From the NCBI GenBank assembly GCA_024643365.1, contig JAHENC010000019.1:62001-126000 (forward strand): 64,000 nucleotides of DNA. Direction: 5' to 3'. Position numbers and translations under genes: made by a program. Position 1 is the stretch's first letter. The number at the start of each line of letters is the position of its first letter. The notes beneath the pieces are model-generated. The model did no database searches and had not been told where the DNA came from. It saw only the letters and a program-made list of their open reading frames with translations. The DNA comes from Crocinitomicaceae bacterium. GTDB lineage: Bacteria > Bacteroidota > Bacteroidia > Flavobacteriales_D > Crocinitomicaceae. Below are positions 26,201 through 32,305 of the stretch, piece by piece.

Positions 26201-26588
26201 GCAGTCTAATAATGAATATACAATTATCGAAGGTCCTAAGAATTTAAATTTCAAAAAAGATCTATTTGCGTGCAAGGTTATTGGTGATTCTATGAATAGG
26301 GTGATTCCGAACGGTTCAATATGTCTTTTTGAGAAATACGAAGGAGGAAGTAGAAATGGAAAGATAGTATTAGTTGAGAATTTGGATTTTAATGATCAGG
26401 ATTATAATTCCGCTTTTACAGTTAAAACATACTCTAGCGAAAAACATATTACCGAAAATGATTGGTTGCATACTTCAATTGTATTGCGTCCAAATTCATA
26501 TGATCCGTCATTTCAAAATATTGTAATTGATGAATCAAATGCAAAAGAAATGAGAATAGTAGGAGTTTTTGTTCAAATTTTAGAATGA
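23217..26588 (+). CDS. PLD nuclease - SF2 helicase - DUF3427 - LexA/S24-like fusion
   Basis: 1123 residues. In order: a phospholipase-D-type nuclease domain (about 30-180; H121-A-K123 and GSSN 138-141); an SF2 DEAD/DEAH helicase with Walker A ATGTGKT (245-251), DETH (335-338), TAT (361-363) and QQLGRGLR near 540; a long DUF3427-like region; and a C-terminal S24/LexA-like domain (about 985-1123) with A989-G990, Ser1025 in GDSM and Lys1070 in FTVKTY. The spacing fits LexA-type self-cleavage. It overlaps the Nudix gene by 8 bp and converges with 26591 at 2 bp. It is strongly AT-rich, suggesting transfer. A defence or DNA-damage role is likely, but inference. Confidence 0.9.
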   Translation: MDNLIKVFTSSLETGFINKSILSNFEFQPELLVNQTKPNKKILTNILNELEYCNEFYISVAFVTTSGVASIINKLQELQKRKIKGKVLVSQYLNFTEPEALKRLLQFDNIDLRITTKGNSHAKGYIFKKDNLYNLIIGSSNLTAQALSINKEWNLKVSAMEESSLVGKVLDEFNNDFKNATKVTPNYISYYEQIYRNQFLLNTDKKLEDDYRNEIVTPNSMQLEALGNLSKLRDDHKNKALIISATGTGKTFLSAFDAKAFGSKKLLFVVHRLTIAKESLKSFQRVFGSERTMGLYSGDKREVDSDFLFSTIQTISKEEHLGNFKKDHFDYIIIDETHRSGADSYLRLLKYFEPKFLLGMTATPERTDGNDIFKLFDHNIAYEIRLHRAMEEQLLCDFHYFGVTDLYIDNKAQDDKSYFNRLISNERVERIIEKSRFYGCDNGITRGLVFCSRTSEAQELARLFNDRGLNSIALTGDNSEEERIKAIDLLESDIISKKLDYIFTVDIFNEGIDIPRVNQIIMLRPTDSSIVFIQQLGRGLRKLASKNYLTIIDFIGNYNNNYLIPIALYGDTSYNKDSLRKLITDGSRSIPGASTINFDEISKNMIFQSIDSSNLQLFADLKKDYKLLKYKLGRLPMMMDFVEHGSRDPFQFVSYSNSYFNFVSKVEKELVFELSKNQISLLELFSKEINNSKRIDENIILKLLLSKKSIDLKFLNEEMKSKYGYEISEDTFLSCLDNLNFKFIRKELEIIVNKETDVEFSKSFEKELENEVFNIFLNDSLNYSINSFNKRYVKNLYKAGFILYEKYSRKDVCRILNWKLNEEATVYGYKLNNNSCPIFVNYHKEEKIASSTKFPEKFLNSSQFLWYSKPNRKLSNSTLQSIKNNKEIRLPFFMKKHNGEGSDFYFMGDVSPLENSFEETTIKNDQNIDVPVVKVILELSSPVENSIYNYLTNINSDEFSLEQIYTNNIVNFEEKVNNPIPLYDFYAAAGTFSEMQSNNEYTIIEGPKNLNFKKDLFACKVIGDSMNRVIPNGSICLFEKYEGGSRNGKIVLVENLDFNDQDYNSAFTVKTYSSEKHITENDWLHTSIVLRPNSYDPSFQNIVIDESNAKEMRIVGVFVQILE

Positions 26589-26590
26589 AC

Positions 26591-28456
26591 TTAATCTCCT
26601 AGGCTCATTTTTCCCCTCAACCACTCCTGCGTCTCCGCATCACTGCTCCAAATAAAACACCCTTTCATTCCGCGGGTCATGAGCGTTCGATAGGTGTTTT
26701 TGATAATGGCATTTGCCATTTCTTGACCTTTTTGTGGGTTTGCTTTTAACAGGGATTTGATTCCATGGATGCTTTTATCGCTTGAAGCTCGTTTTTCGGG
26801 TTGACACAACCATTGACCGTTTCGAATCACAAGGTCTGGTCCCATGAACACGCCAATGTAATCGACTTCTAGACCTTGACAGGTGTGAATGCATCCGATT
26901 TGTTCAACTGATGCCGGACTCACTATCCAAAGCATTCCATCTTGGGTTAAATTCCATTGTTTTCCAAAATTGAATTCGGGAACGACAATGTCCATGGCTC
27001 TTGGATCCTTCTTGGAATTCCAGGGCCAACAATATCCCGCAACCATGCGCGCACGATTTCGTTCTTTGTTTCTTTGAAGAATTTCTTCGTACAATTCCAC
27101 AGGACTTGAACACACACGAAACTCGTAATTGAGTTCTTTTATATCTGTGTTTGCTGTTTCTCGGATGCCTAAAAGTTGATCTAGGAAAGCCATGTATCCA
27201 TCACTACCGTTACACCTGAACTGACTAGAAAGTTTGAGGTGATGAATTTCCGCACCGGAATAACGCGCCCATTTTTCAATTTCCGCACTTGATCCAATAT
27301 CCTTCATGGTGACACGTTGATCTTCATCCAAAAAGAAAACGGAACATCTTGCCGCTTCAATGATTTCCATGACTTGATTTTGACCAAGATTTGAAAACAT
27401 ACCGCTTTTTTCATTTAAGCGATGTGCCTCGTCTACAATTAAAGCATCAAATTGATTTTTTTCTGCTTGGATGTAAGATCCGGAGCCTTTGAATAAATTA
27501 TTGACCCATGATTTTGTGCGGATCCCCGTTAATTTACTCGCGTAAACATCACGAGGGGCACTGTTCTTACTGACATATTGCACCAATTTCTGCTGACTGG
27601 TGAAATTAGCGGTCAATTGAATCGCAACTACGGATTTTCCAGTTCCAGGTCCACCTTCAACAATGACCACTTGTTTGGAACTCGGACTTGCTTTCGAAAT
27701 GAGCTGAGCAATCCGTTCGTAAACGACTTTTTGATCATCAATCATCACAAATTCTTCGTTTCCATCAATCATTCTTGCGATGGCATCTGCAATTCCTTTC
27801 GATGGACGAATTTTCCCATGTTCTATCTGATACATGACATTTCGATAGTCACCAAACTTTACATGTTGCTTAATGAATTCCGAAAGTTTTAAGACATCAT
27901 TTTTTGCAAATAACGGTGCTTTATCGAGGTAATTCTGATAAAAGCTTCCCGTCATCGGACTAGGATCCTCGCAATTGTGTAAAAATGCACAAGCTTGCAG
28001 TTGAATGTTTTCATCCTCCACTGCCGAATTGAATCCTTCCAACAATGCAGCATAGCTCCATGCTTGATAACTTGGATGACTTACATCACGTACTGCACCT
28101 CCGACATAGGTTTTAACCACGCCATCAAGGTCTGTTGAAATGGCTGTTTCCCATTGTTTCAATTCAATGATGACGGCACAATCACGTCTATCTTCGGTTT
28201 GACCGGTGATGATAAAGTCGATGCGTTTGCTCGTATTTGGAACTTGACATTCAATACTGATTTTCGCGTCACCTGGTATGGCCGAATCATCCAGTACATT
28301 ACGCATGTACATCATGGAGTTTTTCCAAGAATTTACTTCACTTTTCGAGGTGTCCCTTCCTAAGTTTTTAATGAAATTATCGTGGATGATGTATTCAATT
28401 TTACTCTCGCGTACTTGCGACATGAAGGTGTCCTTGTTCTCTTGGTAGACAATCAT
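26591..28456 (-). CDS. PD-(D/E)XK nuclease - DUF2075 helicase protein
   Basis: 621 residues. The N-terminal ~130 residues contain a restriction-type nuclease signature: D80 in KRIDFI and E98-L-K100 in IIELKQW. A DUF2075-type SF1-like helicase domain follows with Walker A GGPGTGKS (268-275), DEAH (342-345), DEDQ (377-380), SSQFRCNG, CQGLEVDYIGV and NTYRTLMTRG. It is the second gene of a unit with the MazG-like gene, sharing an ATGA stop/start. It is cytoplasmic, with no signal. Related proteins occur in mobile and defence islands. Action on foreign DNA or RNA is inference. Confidence 0.88.
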   Translation of the reverse strand: MIVYQENKDTFMSQVRESKIEYIIHDNFIKNLGRDTSKSEVNSWKNSMMYMRNVLDDSAIPGDAKISIECQVPNTSKRIDFIITGQTEDRRDCAVIIELKQWETAISTDLDGVVKTYVGGAVRDVSHPSYQAWSYAALLEGFNSAVEDENIQLQACAFLHNCEDPSPMTGSFYQNYLDKAPLFAKNDVLKLSEFIKQHVKFGDYRNVMYQIEHGKIRPSKGIADAIARMIDGNEEFVMIDDQKVVYERIAQLISKASPSSKQVVIVEGGPGTGKSVVAIQLTANFTSQQKLVQYVSKNSAPRDVYASKLTGIRTKSWVNNLFKGSGSYIQAEKNQFDALIVDEAHRLNEKSGMFSNLGQNQVMEIIEAARCSVFFLDEDQRVTMKDIGSSAEIEKWARYSGAEIHHLKLSSQFRCNGSDGYMAFLDQLLGIRETANTDIKELNYEFRVCSSPVELYEEILQRNKERNRARMVAGYCWPWNSKKDPRAMDIVVPEFNFGKQWNLTQDGMLWIVSPASVEQIGCIHTCQGLEVDYIGVFMGPDLVIRNGQWLCQPEKRASSDKSIHGIKSLLKANPQKGQEMANAIIKNTYRTLMTRGMKGCFIWSSDAETQEWLRGKMSLGD

Positions 28457-28791
28457 AATTCAGTATACTTCTGAGCGTTTCCTTTGGATTTTTCTATGGG
28501 ATATTTTTCAGAATTACGCTGGATTTTATCCAATACAATCTCGCTGACATTTAACTGATGTTTCTCAGCAAGCAATAGGGCGTAAGCAAAAACATCCGCA
28601 AGTTCCTCTTTGATGCGTTGAATATCCACTTGTTCGGATTCCTTGACATCTTTCCATAGGAACAATTCATTTAATTCTGCTGCTTCTATGGATAAAGCGA
28701 TAGCTAAGTTTTTACTATCGTGAAATTGTTTCCAATCGCGTTCATCACGAAATTTAACTAAGGCTTCCATTAAGGTATTGATGTCGCTCAT
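28453..28791 (-). CDS. MazG-like (dCTPase-type) nucleotide pyrophosphohydrolase
   Basis: 112 residues. It has the all-alpha NTP pyrophosphatase pattern: WKQFHDSKNLAIALSIEAAELNELFLW (in parts; EAAELNE binds metal), EELADVFAYALLLAEKH and a C-terminal NSEKYPIEKSKG. The layout resembles dCTP pyrophosphatase / RS21-C6-like MazG members. It removes pyrophosphate from dNTPs, so it could clear modified nucleotides or lower dNTP supply. It is coupled by a 4 bp ATGA overlap to the DUF2075 helicase, mirroring the Nudix-helicase pair on the other strand. Confidence 0.88.
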   Translation of the reverse strand: MSDINTLMEALVKFRDERDWKQFHDSKNLAIALSIEAAELNELFLWKDVKESEQVDIQRIKEELADVFAYALLLAEKHQLNVSEIVLDKIQRNSEKYPIEKSKGNAQKYTEL

Positions 28792-29008
28792 ATTTTTTTG
28801 AAAGACTAAAGGTGCGAAAAAGATTTTAAATTGGGATTTATTCTGGTATTAGAATGCCTTATTGACCTAAGTTGTCATTGATTTCGTGTTACGAAAAATG
28901 ATTTACTTGAATAAAGGGTCATTCGTGAATCAATGTTGTCAGTTTCACAAATGTTGTCCCCTTTGTTGTCCCCCCTTGAAAATTTGAACCAAAAACTCCA
29001 TAAAAGCA

Positions 29009-29042
29009 AAAACCCTAGAACATTGATACATCCTAGGGTTTT
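29009..29042 (-). terminator. Intrinsic terminator hairpin beyond tRNA-Asp
   Basis: AAAACCCTAG (29009-29018) and CTAGGGTTTT (29033-29042) form a perfect 10 bp stem with a 14-nt loop. On the minus strand, the stem begins about 47 nt after the tRNA-Asp 3' end; A/T tracts flank both sides so it could act both ways. The 28792-29008 stretch has no gene; it holds three direct TGTTGTC copies (28934, 28952, 28964). Confidence 0.75.
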
Positions 29043-29088
29043 CTAATCTCAACAGCCATATTGAGCTTGTCTTTAACGAAGCGTTTTG

Positions 29089-29162
29089 CGGTCTGGACGG
29101 GACTCGAACCCGCGACCCCCTGCGTGACAGGCAGGTATTCTAACCAACTGAACTACCAAACC
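29089..29162 (-). tRNA. tRNA-Asp (GTC)
   Basis: The reverse complement folds as a full cloverleaf of 74 nt without CCA. Acceptor GGTTTGG pairs with CCAGACC (one GU), the anticodon arm is CCTGC-CTGTCAC-GCAGG with anticodon GTC, and the T loop is GGTTCGAGTCC. The discriminator is G. It borders the accessory island at 22.8-28.8 kb. Confidence 0.95.
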
Positions 29163-29231
29163 AATTTCTTTCACTTACGTGAGCAACAACAGTTGCTTCA
29201 GAATTGTGTAATGCTTTCGTTAAAGCGGATA

Positions 29232-29261
29232 CAAAAGTACGACATTTTTACAGAAATACAA
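29232..29261 (-). promoter_or_regulatory. Promoter of tRNA-Asp
   Basis: On the minus strand, TTG (29259-29261), 19 bp, TACTTTTG (29232-29239) is a full consensus match. The tRNA 5' end is about 70 nt downstream. Confidence 0.55.
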
Positions 29262-29296
29262 ATGTTCCTGGTAAAAAAAATCAAATTATTTCGAAA

Positions 29297-29704
29297 TTAC
29301 CAAAGTTCAGTACTGATAAATACCGTGCCCCGAAAATAAGCAACACGCATACCATCCTGATTTTGAATCTCTACCACGTAAACACCCGTGCGTTTTCCTC
29401 GGTGGGACTCTGAACAACTCGCCGTTAAAACATCGCCTAATTTTACTTTTTTCAAGTGCGCAATGTTCGTGTCCACACTAAAACAATGCATGCCATGCGC
29501 ATTCGAGGCAAAAGCCAACGCGGAATCAGCTAGGGAATACGTGATGCCTCCATGGGCTATTCCGAAGCCGTTGGTCATCGTGTTGCCCACTTCGCAACGC
29601 AGGACACAGGATCCTTTTTCAATAGAAACGAGTTCCATTCCCAATAACTGACTGAACGCATCCTGCGCGATCATCGTTTCGACAATTTCTCTTGGTGTTT
29701 TCAT
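29297..29704 (-). CDS. PaaI-type hotdog thioesterase
   Basis: 135 residues from the ATG at 29704. A longer frame would overlap the metallo-beta-lactamase gene by about 90 bp and is not needed. The hotdog fold pattern is clear: DAFSQLLGMELVSIEKGSC, then NGFGIAHGGITYSLADSALAFASNAHG (in parts), the HGG motif typical of PaaI thioesterases, and AHLKKVKLGDVLTASC. It likely hydrolyses an acyl- or aryl-CoA. The start is 1 bp beyond the stop of the upstream gene, so the two form an operon. Confidence 0.9.
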   Translation of the reverse strand: MKTPREIVETMIAQDAFSQLLGMELVSIEKGSCVLRCEVGNTMTNGFGIAHGGITYSLADSALAFASNAHGMHCFSVDTNIAHLKKVKLGDVLTASCSESHRGKRTGVYVVEIQNQDGMRVAYFRGTVFISTELW

Positions 29705-29705
29705 C

Positions 29706-30557
29706 CTACAAATCGCTGAAGGAAAAGGATTCTCCCAAACGGATGCCTTTTTCGGTTTCAATGAGGGTGCAACATTCATTGACGGAATCATGCTCTAAAA
29801 ACAACACAAATTCGTTCGCTGCCGCATGCTGTAAGAACTTCGCTTTTTCATCCATAGTCAACAATGGACGCGTGTCGTAGCCCATCACATAGGGTAGGGG
29901 AATGTGTCCTGTGCTCGGAAGTAAATCCGCCATGAAAACAATCGTTTTTCCTTTATACTGTATGTGTGGTATCATCATGCTTTCCGTATGACCATCGACA
30001 AATAAAACATCCATTCCTGGAAGGGCATTCGCAGTGAAATCTCCCACGCGATCGATGAAGTGTAATTGTCCACTCTCTTGTATAGGGAGAATGTTCTCAG
30101 CTAGAAAAGATGCTTTTTCACGTGCATTCGGTTCAATGGCCCAATTCCAATGGTTCTCCGTACTCCAATACTTGGCATTTGGGAAAACGGTACGGTAGCC
30201 CGTTTTGGAATCGTTCCAAGCCACCGCGCCTCCACAATGGTCGAAGTGCAAGTGCGTCAAGAAAACATCGGTAATGTCATTGGCATGAAATCCCAATTTG
30301 GCTAAGTTTCCGTGTAATGAATCGTTTCCATACATGTAATAGTGTGAGAAGAACTTTTCACTTTGCTTGTCCCCAATTCCTGTATCAACTAAAATCAATC
30401 GATTTCCATCTTCGATCAGCAAAGAACGCATGGCCCAAGAGCACATGTTATTTTCATCCGCTGGATTCGTTTTTTGCCAAAGCGTTTTCGGAACGACACC
30501 AAACATGGCGCCACCATCGAGTTTGAAAAATCCAGTGTTTAATACGTGTAATTTCAT
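29706..30557 (-). CDS. Metallo-beta-lactamase fold hydrolase
   Basis: 283 residues. The zinc motif HLHFDH (with GG next) marks the metallo-beta-lactamase fold; other ligands are visible in VDGHTESM (His) and VFMADLLPS (Asp), and a late His in EHDSVNE. There is no signal peptide. The resemblance is to quorum-quenching-like or general MBL hydrolases rather than to antibiotic enzymes; the substrate is unknown. It is followed at 1 bp by the thioesterase and preceded at 18 bp by the DUF1573 lipoprotein gene. Confidence 0.88.
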   Translation of the reverse strand: MKLHVLNTGFFKLDGGAMFGVVPKTLWQKTNPADENNMCSWAMRSLLIEDGNRLILVDTGIGDKQSEKFFSHYYMYGNDSLHGNLAKLGFHANDITDVFLTHLHFDHCGGAVAWNDSKTGYRTVFPNAKYWSTENHWNWAIEPNAREKASFLAENILPIQESGQLHFIDRVGDFTANALPGMDVLFVDGHTESMMIPHIQYKGKTIVFMADLLPSTGHIPLPYVMGYDTRPLLTMDEKAKFLQHAAANEFVLFLEHDSVNECCTLIETEKGIRLGESFSFSDL

Positions 30558-30575
30558 GTGTCCTTTTTCCTCTGA

Positions 30576-31088
30576 TTAATTCTTCTTTTTCTCAACCATA
30601 GCTGAAATGCTCAATACTTCCATTTTTGGATCGGTATTCGCAATGACGGTAACCGTTTTGTTTTGTTGTCCAAGTTGCGTTTCCTTCGGATGGAAGACAA
30701 CCGTAATTTCGTCACTTTTTCCTGGTAAAATTGGTTTTTCTGGCTTGGAAGGTGTTGTACAACCACAACTTGCCGATACTTTCTCTATCACCAATGGCTT
30801 TTTTCCTGTATTCGTAACCCGAAACTTAGTCATATTATCAGTATCTGCAGGAACTTTTCCATAATCATGGCTCGTTTTGTCAAAGGACATCGTTGTCATA
30901 TTTGCTAATTCCTCTGCCAACAAACGTTGCTCTTCTTTCTCTACATCAGATAAGGATTGACGCAATTCACGAACAGATTCATCTGTAGCAACAATGCTTT
31001 TAGGTTCTTCTGTTTTTGTTGCACCCTCTTGATTCGTGCAAGCTGCTAAGACAAGTAGCGGAAGAATAAAAATGGTAAGGCCTTTCAT
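30576..31088 (-). CDS. DUF1573 lipoprotein
   Basis: 170 residues. The lipobox LAAC (Cys16) follows a short hydrophobic signal. A charged helical linker (VRELRQSLSDVEKEEQRLL) is followed by a DUF1573 Ig-like domain at about 70-165: FDKTSHDYGKVPADTD, FRVTNTGKKPLVIEKVSASCGCTTP (in parts). The SCGCT motif is typical of the family. It is envelope-anchored; the function is unknown. It is probably the first gene of a three-gene unit with the MBL and thioesterase genes. Confidence 0.9.
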   Translation of the reverse strand: MKGLTIFILPLLVLAACTNQEGATKTEEPKSIVATDESVRELRQSLSDVEKEEQRLLAEELANMTTMSFDKTSHDYGKVPADTDNMTKFRVTNTGKKPLVIEKVSASCGCTTPSKPEKPILPGKSDEITVVFHPKETQLGQQNKTVTVIANTDPKMEVLSISAMVEKKKN

Positions 31089-31105
31089 GGTGAATTATTT
31101 TTTTT

Positions 31106-31113
31106 CAAAAGTA
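31106..31113 (-). promoter_or_regulatory. -7 box of the DUF1573 operon
   Basis: TACTTTTG on the minus strand fits TAnnTTTG, 17 nt before the ATG at 31088. The -33 TTG is missing. The large repeat array begins about 50 bp upstream. Confidence 0.4.
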
Positions 31114-31164
31114 AGGAGATTTTGGATTCAGGGGGAAGTTTCTTGTTTGGATTGTTGTTGGGCA

Positions 31165-31875
31165 TTGTTCGCTTTGCTCATACACATGCGCTCGTTTTAC
31201 TCACGCGTCAGGCACTGAGCACTGTTCACTGTTCACTCATTCGCTTTGCTCATGGGTATTTGGAAAAGAATGAAGCGTTCGTTTTACTCACGGGTTAGGC
31301 ACTGTTCACTGAGCACTCATTCGCTTTGCTCATGATTAACCTTTTAGAATAATGGCGTTCGTTTTACTCACGGGTTAGGCACTGTTCACTGAGCACTCAT
31401 TCGCTTTGCTCATGAATGTTTCGAAAAGAATGAAGCGCTCGTTTTACTCACGGGTTAGACACTGAGCACTGAGCACTCATTCGCTTTGCTCATGATAAAC
31501 TTCAAAGGATAATGAAGCGCTCGTTTTACTCACGCGTCAGGTACTGAGCACTGTTCACTGAGCACTCATTCGCTTTGCTCATGATTAACCTTTTAGAATA
31601 ATGGCGTTCGTTTTACTCACGGGTTAGGCACTGTTCACTGAGCACTCATTCGCTTTGCTCATGAATGTTTCGAAAAGAATGAAGCGCTCGTTTTACTCAC
31701 GGGTTAGACACTGAGCACTGAGCACTCATTCGCTTTGCTCATGATAAACTTCAAAGGATAATGAAGCGCTCGTTTTACTCACGCGTCAGGCACTGAGCAC
31801 TGTTCACTCATTCGCTTTGCTCATGAATGTTTCGAAAAGAATGAAGCCCTCGTTTTACTCACGCGCAAGCTCTCG
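31165..31875. repeat. Nested tandem repeat array, 80-87 bp units, 249-bp superperiod
   Basis: The motif CGTTTTACTCACG recurs nine times at 31193, 31280, 31360, 31440, 31522, 31609, 31689, 31771 and 31851 (spacings 87, 80, 80, 82, 87, 80, 82, 80). Between copies lies a related half-unit TTCGCTTTGCTCATG, and 7-bp elements CACTGAG/CACTGTT. Units of 80, 82 and 87 bp form a 249 bp superunit: the block from 31333 recurs from 31582 with about 200 identical bases. No gene is seen in the 31114-32019 stretch. Confidence 0.9.
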
Positions 31876-31911
31876 CTCCCATCTAAGAAAGGATTACCTC
31901 CCTATCGGTCG

Positions 31912-32091
31912 GTGAACCAGTCGTGGGCGACGTGCAGTGGATCAAAAGCACTTCCTCGCTACGCTCGGACGGTACTTTTTTATTTTTAAACTCGCTCATC
32001 CGCGAGCGGATGGACTCGTTGAAAAATAAAAAAGCACCGGTTCTAACGAACAAGTGCTTTTGATCAGAGTGCCCACGACTGGATTCGAACC
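31912..32091. repeat. Large imperfect palindrome including the tRNA-Leu 3' end
   Basis: The left arm (CCAGTCGTGGGC then GATCAAAAGCACTT, about 31916-31956) is the inverted counterpart of the right arm around 32047-32091, which includes the 3' part of tRNA-Leu and its terminator. Inside, TTTTTTATTTTT occurs in inverse on both sides of a small central hairpin CATCCG-CGAG-CGGATG. The left copy has an extra short insert relative to the right arm. Confidence 0.7.
32020..32061 (-). terminator. Intrinsic terminator of tRNA-Leu
   Basis: On the minus strand, AAAAGCAC-TT-GTTC-GTTA-GAAC-CG-GTGCTTTTTT forms a stem with a small internal bulge and ends in a T-rich run. It starts 9 nt after the tRNA 3' end. 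Confidence 0.8.
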
Positions 32092-32151
32092 AGCACACCT
32101 AATGGCACCACCCCCTCAAGATGGCATGTCTACCAATTTCACCACGTGGGC
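32070..32151 (-). tRNA. tRNA-Leu (GAG)
   Basis: The reverse complement gives an 82-nt tRNA with a 3' A discriminator. Acceptor GCCCACG pairs with CGTGGGC. The anticodon arm is CCATC-TTGAGGG-GGTGG, anticodon GAG. The T loop is GGTTCGAATCC, and a long variable arm (TGCCATTAGGTGTG region) is present as in leucine tRNAs. Confidence 0.95.
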
Positions 32152-32180
32152 ATGTGTATGAACTGCTAAATTAGCAGTCG

Positions 32181-32215
32181 CAAAGATACATTTTTTATTA
32201 AATGGTATTCTTCAA
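32181..32215 (-). promoter_or_regulatory. Promoter of tRNA-Leu
   Basis: On the minus strand TATCTTTG (32181-32188) matches TAnnTTTG; a TTG (32213-32215) lies 24 bp upstream, one base beyond usual spacing. The tRNA 5' end is 30 nt downstream. Confidence 0.45.
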
Positions 32216-32305
32216 AAAAAACTTTCTTCAAAAAAGTAAAAATCCCATGGTCATGTTATGTTAACGTGAATAATTTTCACTTAACTTCACCGAAAATTTG
32301 CCCGA

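Noticed and set aside
23217-26588. Assignment to Mokosh or another named PLD-helicase defence system
   Set aside because: The domain order (PLD-SF2 helicase-DUF3427-S24) and the Nudix partner do not fit the named systems I know well enough to claim; only database search could decide.
29061-29339. Protein-coding ORF overlapping tRNA-Asp
   Set aside because: It covers the tRNA, which is supported by a full cloverleaf and promoter; the peptide resembles no protein.
29297-29791. Extended thioesterase start at 29791
   Set aside because: It would overlap the metallo-beta-lactamase gene by 86 bp; the hotdog domain begins right after the ATG at 29704.
31165-31875. CRISPR array
   Set aside because: The regular repeats are 80-87 bp with nearly identical intervening sequence and no unique spacers; no cas genes are nearby.
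31883-32098. Protein-coding ORF of 71 codons (minus strand)
   Set aside because: It lies in the palindrome and tRNA-Leu 3' end; the reading frame arises from inverted repeats and the terminator.
32260-32285. Operator palindrome upstream of kup
   Set aside because: The arms GTTAACGTGAA and TTTCACTTAAC are offset by one base, so the symmetry is weak; AT-rich chance match is likely.
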